From Epiperipatus broadwayi (lineage: Eukaryota > Onychophora > Udeonychophora > Euonychophora > Peripatidae), in assembly GCA_028023455.1 (NCBI GenBank), contig JAQFVV010000153.1, positions 1,427,712-1,491,711 of the forward strand: a stretch of 64,000 nt of DNA, given 5' to 3'. The notes beneath the pieces are model-generated. The model was not told the DNA's origin. It ran no database searches and was given only the letters and a program-made list of their open reading frames with translations. Position numbers and translations under genes: made by a program. Shown here one piece after another: positions 58,236-64,000 of this stretch; position 1 is the stretch's first letter, and every line of letters begins with the position of its first letter.

Positions 58236-58258
58236 AAAAATTAATACAATTGTTTCAG

Positions 58259-58326
58259 GCTCCCTGTTCTATTCATCAAAGTCATAGTCCATTGTTGGAT
58301 TCATAAACAAAAAGATTACCAAAATG
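58259..58326 (+). other. Candidate 68-nt exon
   Basis: An acceptor-like ACAATTGTTTCAG ends at 58258 and a consensus donor GTAAGTG begins at 58327. One frame of the 68 nt is open (LPVLFIKVIVHCWIHKQKDY). The donor is the best splice donor match seen in the window. No family was recognised, and the length is too short to judge coding. Confidence 0.25.
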
Positions 58327-59100
58327 TAAGTGAATGTCTGTTTTATTGTTTTTTTTATCTTTAGAAGAAATTTTGAAACAGTTTTCATTCAATGATAATT
58401 GAAATTATCCATCGTTCCGTTTTATGCAAATGGATGCCATTAGAAAGAGACAAAAGCTAGCTTAAATAATTCTTGGAATCATTAAAATATTATAAACCTT
58501 TTAAAAATAATTTTAAATGAAACCAAATATTTCTACAAAGAATAGACACTAGAAATCCTAATTTTATTAATAGAATAAACAGGAAATTCATTTGCACATC
58601 AAATCTCATAGAAAACACGGAATATAATATGTTAGCAATGATGGTTTTAAGAATTTTATCTTTGCATCAGATTTTAGCAGTGTTAAACAAGTTTCAATTA
58701 TTAATTCGATCTCAATTTTGGAAGTGAACATTATAGAAAATAACCTAAGCTATTGCCCTGCTCAAAAATCAAATTTCTCCGATGATCAGGACAGAAGTTA
58801 TCACTCCCCTTCCGGTGGATTGCCCCCCCCCCCTAAAAAAATCAATAAATAAAAAGTTTTCAAATCAACACAGAACTACAATGAAGCGATTCCTGAGCAA
58901 AAAAATAATGATCTAAAGACAAAAATGAATACAAATGATGTTTTAGACCTAAACAGAAACTTTGAAACTACAAATTAATCATACTTTTTAAGCAATAATT
59001 ATTGAGAATTTTCCAAAGTTTAACAACAAACTTTTAGATTATACTTGTATCATTCATTACTAACCAAAACCTAAAATTCAATCAAAAAAAGCAGAATCCA
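58327..59100. other. AT-rich stretch
   Basis: No gene seen. A C run of 12 occurs near 58826. It may be part of a longer insertion if the 16-bp direct repeat at 58236 and 60308 is a target duplication. Confidence 0.4.
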
Positions 59101-59106
59101 ACTAGT

Positions 59107-60312
59107 ATCAACAAAGAAAAATCATTGTGAACCCTGAAGGACTTTGGTTGGTTGGTTTAGCAGCTGCTGTGAGCATTTGCAGACACAGGAGTCTGATGAT
59201 GATCAAGGGTGGGTGTTCAGCTCCATTGACCTCAGTGTGCAAGATGATATGGACATATTATTTATTCCCATGGTGTGCATGTAGACTACATGAATTAAAT
59301 GTTGTATTGGTGGGTGTGAGTTTGCACTCTTTTTCCTCAAGTGTGGTGATAGTGGTCATAAGGGACTTGGTTCATTAGAGGGGATCGTCGACGATCATTG
59401 TCTAGCCTGGGAAAACCTGCTGGGAGGATGAAAGTCACTACCTTCACATGGACTTTGTCACAAAGGGCTACTGCACCCCTTGATGGATTATTTGATAGAT
59501 CAGTGTTCATTTGCACTCACTATCATTAGGTTTCATTTGTTGGCTTTAAATTTAGTGCATTTGTAAAGCGGTTGGTCTATTTTGAGCCACCACCATTTTT
59601 TTTGTACATGGATGAAGTTCTGTGGGCATGGGTCTGCACTCCCCCTTTTTCTTCAGGGGTGGCTGGTTGTAGACATTAGGTATCTGGTTTATGGTGTGGG
59701 CTGTTAACAATTTTGCCACTGCCCAGAACACCTGCTGGGGGCTACACAGTCAAAGTTGGTGCTATTCCTGCTCTGGTTGGCTGCTGTGTCCCTGATAGGC
59801 TGGTTTTGGGCAGTGTCGATCTGGTTCTTTACTTATTACTTCTTAGTTTTTACCCAAGTTGGCTTTCCAATTTTGGGCAGGTAATAATTGTAGTCCCTAC
59901 TCATTTGGACTGCTAATTGGGAGTCAGAGGTATTCAGAATAGTCTTGACATGGCTCGGCTGTGGTTCGAGAGTCTATTGCTTGGTGAACTTGGGCCTTTG
60001 ACCTTGCTGCATGTTGTGGTGGTTGGCACAATGCTGGACTTCACCCATTCAGCTGAAGAATTTGAGTCTTTGCTTTGGGGTCCCGGGGGTGAGACCATTG
60101 GGTGATGGTTAACTTCTCGATGGCTGGGCCATGTGGATCCACATACAGATACACATTAATCACATCACAGCAATTTTTATGGATGTAATTATTTTTGAAC
60201 ATATGTACCTTTTACCTTGTTACATTGAATCACTGTGTAATCCTCAATGGGTAAGTGTACCCAAAATTTTTGTAGTCTTTTATTAATAAAGATTACTTTG
60301 AGAAAAAAAAAA
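59107..60312 (+). mobile_element. GC-richer retroposed insert with poly(A) tail
   Basis: Base composition changes sharply at about 59.1 kb to a G/T-rich, clearly GC-richer sequence, and returns at a poly(A) run (60303-60312) that follows AATAAA at 60285-60290. This is the signature of a retroposed transcript or a LINE 3' part. Three medium-length frames (59127-59378, 59713-59916, 59917-60105) show no known domain. Two segments resemble each other imperfectly: GTTTGCACTC...CTCAAGTGTGG near 59320 and GTCTGCACTC...TTCAGGGGTGG near 59630. This hints at an internal repeat. The 5' limit is uncertain. Confidence 0.55.
60285..60290 (+). terminator. Poly(A) signal of the retroposed insert
   Basis: AATAAA followed 12 bp later by TTGAG and the A run, a normal spacing for mRNA 3' ends. 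Confidence 0.6.
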
Positions 60313-60875
60313 TTAATACAATTTTTATGTAATAAATCAGCCTGTGCAAAGTGGCAGAGTCAGTTAAAGATTCATGAATTAATTTCATACTAAATTCATT
60401 GTTTGGGTGCTCAAATGTCATATGATATCCCAGTCAAATATCTGTGATTGTTATTTTTATTATTAATAATTATTTTAATATCATATTTTCTAAATGCATT
60501 TACCTCATACTTATAATTTTTTAAATGTAGAAGTTTTCTCAGTTTTCATTGTTAAAATAAAAATATGTCAGATATATAGTAATACATAGAACTCACTTAT
60601 TTTTACTCTAATTTAAAATCTTCTATTGTAAGTTTGATTAATTGATGAACAACAGATAATCTAATTTTTTTTTTTAAAAAAAAATCATCTTCAGACAGAT
60701 TTTTTATTTTTTGTTTCATCGGTGAATTATATTAAATAATTTTAAAATATCAAAATATTCATCATCATAAATTTTTTACTTCATGCTCAATCTCAATCTC
60801 ATTATTACTTAAGATCTAACATGTCTTTATTAAGACATTAACCATGACAATGATGAATAATATTTTATCTGAAAC
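60313..60875. other. AT-rich stretch
   Basis: No gene or element recognised. Confidence 0.5.
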
Positions 60876-60879
60876 AACA

Positions 60880-61113
60880 TGTTTGTGACCCATGTGGTCA
60901 CTCGCTTAACGAAGATGTGCATCTTGGACTTGCAACCAAAGACTCTCCCTTTCCACTTCCCATTCTCTCTTCACGTGTATTCTTTCCCTCTCACTATGTT
61001 GCTCCTGAATTTTCATTTTACCATGTTATCACTCCTTTGTTAACCTTTTTCTAACTGTATTTATATCTGTTTTTTTTTTTATGAATAAACTTTCATCACT
61101 GAGAAAAAAAGCT
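60880..61113 (+). mobile_element. Short retroposed fragment with poly(A)
   Basis: C/T-rich sequence with moderate GC ends in ATGAATAAACTTTCATCACTGAGAAAAAAAG. The last bases (AATAAA...CTGAG then A run) resemble the end of the 59.1-60.3 kb insert (AATAAAGATTACTTTGAG then A run), so it could be a truncated relative. No coding part or target duplication was recognised. Confidence 0.4.
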
Positions 61114-61205
61114 TCCAGGAAATTTAAACAAAATAATACACAGTTTAATACACAAAAAAATTATATATATTTATAGATAATAGAAAAACTCTATCAGATA
61201 ATAAA

Positions 61206-61387
61206 TGTGATAAACAGAGTAGCTAAAATTTAAAAAACATTAATCGCAAAAAAAAAAAAAACTATTTGCCAAGCGCTTTCAATATGTTGCCATAATTCTG
61301 GTACATGGTAAGAAAAGCGCTTGGCAAATAGTTTTTTGTGATTAATGTTTTTTTTTTATTTTTAGCTACTCTGTTTATCATACTTTA
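61206..61387. repeat. Foldback FB4
   Basis: The left arm (61206-61279: TGTGATAAACAGAGTAGCTA ... CTATTTGCCAAGCGCTT) is the reverse complement of the right arm (61313-61387), around a 33-bp spacer. The arm sequence also occurs at 400-515, next to PLE fragment 1, so it is probably a PLE terminal repeat in inverted pair form. Confidence 0.8.
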
Positions 61388-61405
61388 TACATAAAGAATA
61401 ATATA

Positions 61406-61591
61406 TTCATAGTATTATTTCTGGGAGTTTCTGTGTAATAAAAATATAATAGCTAAATAGTTCATGCTTCTTCAGAGCTTCTTCAAAGAAAAAGCAAGCT
61501 CTGAGGGAAGTGCTTGTTATTGTACTGAAACATCAGCTATTTAGGTATTATATTTTTATTACACAGAATCTCCAGGAAATAATACTATGAA
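61406..61591. repeat. Foldback FB5
   Basis: Arms TTCATAGTATTATTTCTGGG...GCTAAATAG (61406-61460) and the near complement CTATTTAG...AATACTATGAA (61537-61591). The centre holds the hammerhead-like module. The right flank TTTATCCATGAGAATATTAG matches the flank of foldback FB2 at 12.57 kb. Confidence 0.8.
61501..61534 (+). ncRNA. Degraded hammerhead-like motif
   Basis: CTGAGGGAAG-TGC-loop TTGTTATT-GTACT-GAAACATC. It is the same module as at 12477 in FB2, but the conserved A9 is displaced by a G and the GTC triplet is ATC, so it is unlikely to be active. Confidence 0.35.
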
Positions 61592-62255
61592 TTCATTTAT
61601 CCATGAGAATATTAGAATTAATATGAATTTGCAATAGTTAACTTAAAATAATTATATATACATTTAAATGGATAGATTGGTAAATATTATAAAATCTATG
61701 GTTTTTGTTTGCTGTATCAAAATAATATAATGTTTGAAGTAATTATTATTTATAAAAAAAATCATCTTTAATATATATTTTTTTTAAAAGTACTTATTGC
61801 TGCATATATAATGCTTATCCATATAGGTAAATAAAATTTATGATATTTTGCAATTAATATTTATTATTTTTAGTACTTATTGTAAAAATTATTTTAGAAT
61901 TAATAAATTGCACTTAAAAATATTTAAAATGAGTTTATATTATTAAATGTGAAATAATTCAAATTAAAGTAGCAATTTCTTTTGACCATTTAAATAGCAA
62001 TTCTTGTTTTTCGGAGTTGTCAAACATATATACATCATTGTGATAGTAGGAATTCATCCATGCTCCATCCTATTGATTACCATGGAAAGTTTTTCACATT
62101 CTTTCTAACCATTATACACTTTTCAAATATGTTATTGTAATTTTAGAATAAATTATTTTACCCCATTTTTCTGAAAAAAAATGTAATGATTCAAAAAATG
62201 TTAAAACATTTTAATTAACAAAACAGGTTTAAATTTATAATAAACAAAATAGGGC

Positions 62256-62399
62256 CATAACTTTAATCTCTCTATGGCTGACATCATTTGTTCCAAGAGA
62301 GATGACAGAAAGAGAAAGATGAAGGAAGCATGGTCAATAGCTAAAGGTCATCATGCCATCAATAAAAATGACTCTAGCATTCTTCTTTCTAAAAAATGA
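62256..62399 (+). pseudogene. PLE fragment 3: GIY-YIG endonuclease C-terminus
   Basis: An open stretch of 47 codons to TGA: HNFNLSMADIICSKRDDRKR, then KMKEAWSIAKGHHAINKNDS. The DDRKRKMKEAW helix matches the NDRKRKLKEAW of the fragment at 149-358, and INKNDSSI matches INKKDYCI in the PLE at 11.57 kb. Three pieces of one PLE lineage are therefore present. The upstream GIY-YIG core and RT are lost; the nearest PLE-type terminal repeats (FB4, FB5) are 0.7-1 kb upstream. Confidence 0.65.
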
Positions 62400-62650
62400 A
62401 ACTTGTAACAACCACTTTAGTATGTAAATCTACTCCTAAATATTCAATTTTATGATAATCTATTATTTAATATTCAAAAGTAACTTCCAATCTAAATCTC
62501 GATTTCCTTTAATCATATAATGCTATGATTATGATATTACTCAATATTGAAAGTGCTCAGCTTTAAATAAATTTTCTTTATTACAAATTCAAACCTGTTT
62601 TGTTATTAAAAAGATTTAATATTTTTTGAACCTTTACAAATAATATATTA

Positions 62651-62984
62651 GCATTTTTATACTACATTTAGGATAAAAAAATCCAAACCCATTATAAAAA
62701 GTGAATAAATATTTTTATTATTATTAAATTATCCTCAAGAAATTAAAAATATTATATTAATAAGTTGTTTTTTTAATTCATTTTAAATATATATTCAATA
62801 ATACTTCTAGAATAAGTGCATTTTTATACTACATTTAGGATAAAAAAATCCAAGCCCATTATAAAAAGTGAATAAATATTTTTATTATTATTAAATTATC
62901 CTCAAGAAATTAAAAATATTATATTAATAAGTTGTTTTTTTAATTCATTTTAAATATATATTCAATAATACTTCTAGAATAAGT
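62651..62984. repeat. Exact two-copy tandem duplication, 167 bp
   Basis: Units 62651-62817 and 62818-62984 both begin GCATTTTTATACTACATTTA and end CTTCTAGAATAAGT. Only one difference was seen (CCAAACCC against CCAAGCCC), so the duplication is recent. Confidence 0.9.
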
Positions 62985-64000
62985 ACTAAACAAATATTTT
63001 TTTATAATAAATGAAAAAACAATTTATTAAATTTTCTTTTACAATAGGCATTTTATTATCCTAATTATTTAAAATGTGGCAAATTATAAATATTAATTTT
63101 TATATTTTTCATAAATTTGCAATAAATTTATAAAGGTTGGTGAATTAATTTTATTTACTCTCATAAAAGAAAATAATATAAAAAGCTTGTCTTTGAAAAA
63201 AAATTATTAGAACAAATGCATCTTTGTTAATCTCAATAAAAAAGATATTCTTATTTACTGACCAAATTAAAAGCATATAATCAAAATATATATCTAATCT
63301 TATTTAACGAGTTACATTATTTTCATTTTGTGTACTAAAATATCTTTAAAAAATAAGATAAGCTAAAAAAAATTAGATCTTGAGCCGTTATTTTTAAATA
63401 TGTATTTATGTATGTGTGTGTAGTGGATAGTATGTAATGTTTAATATCATATAAAAAATAAATATTTAATTAGATAATTATACCACTTCCAAGATATAAA
63501 GTATAAATCGTAGTTGTCATTTATTTTTTACAAATCACCGTGCAACAGACACATTTATCAAAAGTTTTATTCTGCACACATGGGAACTGGTATAATATTC
63601 AATAATTATATGAATATAAACATCACAAAATTGCCCGTACATTCAGTATCACAGAAAAAAAATGTTTTAGCTTATTGCTAGCCACATTGAGTTTGTTTAT
63701 TAGAATTTTTATAATACATTGAATTAAAAATAAGATTAAGAGAACATGATTTATCATTTTATTACACTATTTCCATAAATGAAAAAAATTCATCCCATTA
63801 CAGAAAATAAAAAGTTGATATTTTAAATATACCAAATATTCCTTTTATAAAATTTGATCCATATTTCGATTCCTATTTATTTAAAAAGCTAAATTTATAA
63901 ACATAAAATTTATGAGTTTTAGGAAAGCAATGGAAATAATTTCTGAAAAATATATTTCATAGTTTATCATATTTAGATACTATTTTTTAATAAGTTTGCT
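62985..64000. other. AT-rich stretch without genes
   Basis: No gene or element was recognised up to the end of the window. Confidence 0.5.

Overview
This is AT-rich eukaryotic DNA from an invertebrate animal. The reasons are the lack of any compact gene order, many (TA)n tracts, a generally low number of CpG dinucleotides, and decayed Penelope-like, LINE, LTR and tRNA-SINE elements. The gag style of the LTR elements would suit an arthropod, but the species cannot be settled from sequence alone. No complete host gene was recognised. Nearly everything that can be named is a mobile-element remnant, plus a few short exon-like stretches held at low confidence.

Layout. 0-0.5 kb: Penelope-like element (PLE) fragment. 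0.5-7 kb: AT-rich, with a segment at 3.9-6.2 kb where CpG is unusually well kept. 7.2-9.9 kb: LINE-A, minus strand. 9.9-10.65 kb: a large palindrome. 10.74-11.6 kb: a PLE with reverse transcriptase (RT) and GIY-YIG remains. 12.0-12.6 kb: two adjacent foldbacks, the second with a hammerhead-like motif on each strand. 12.7-15.4 kb: a composite repeat (LINE-B 3' part, (TA)n, foldback). 18.9-19.35 kb: two tRNA-derived SINEs. 22.57-28.42 kb: element C, with LTR-like repeats of about 2.1 kb around a 1.6 kb interior. 28.9-30.5 kb: three abutting tandem arrays with different periods. 31.1-50.5 kb: the inverted partner of the composite repeat, split by an LTR retrotransposon (outer, plus strand) that is itself split by a second one (inner, minus strand). 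50.4-54.85 kb: LINE-B body, minus strand. 59.1-60.3 kb: a GC-richer insert with a poly(A) tail. 61.2-62.4 kb: two more foldbacks and a third PLE fragment.

The order of insertion can be read. The composite repeat is oldest, the outer element landed in its (TA)n tract, and the inner element then landed in the outer one with a 4-bp ATAA target duplication. LTR pairs compared by eye agree: the inner pair is more alike than the outer pair. Both nested elements have LTRs of 2.6-2.8 kb around about 3 kb of gag or gag-protease sequence with no polymerase, so both look non-autonomous.

The most interesting signal is the link between PLE coding remnants and palindromes carrying a CTGANGA-stem-GAAAC motif. 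PLEs are known to carry hammerhead ribozymes in their terminal repeats, so these palindromes are probably PLE termini or their derivatives.
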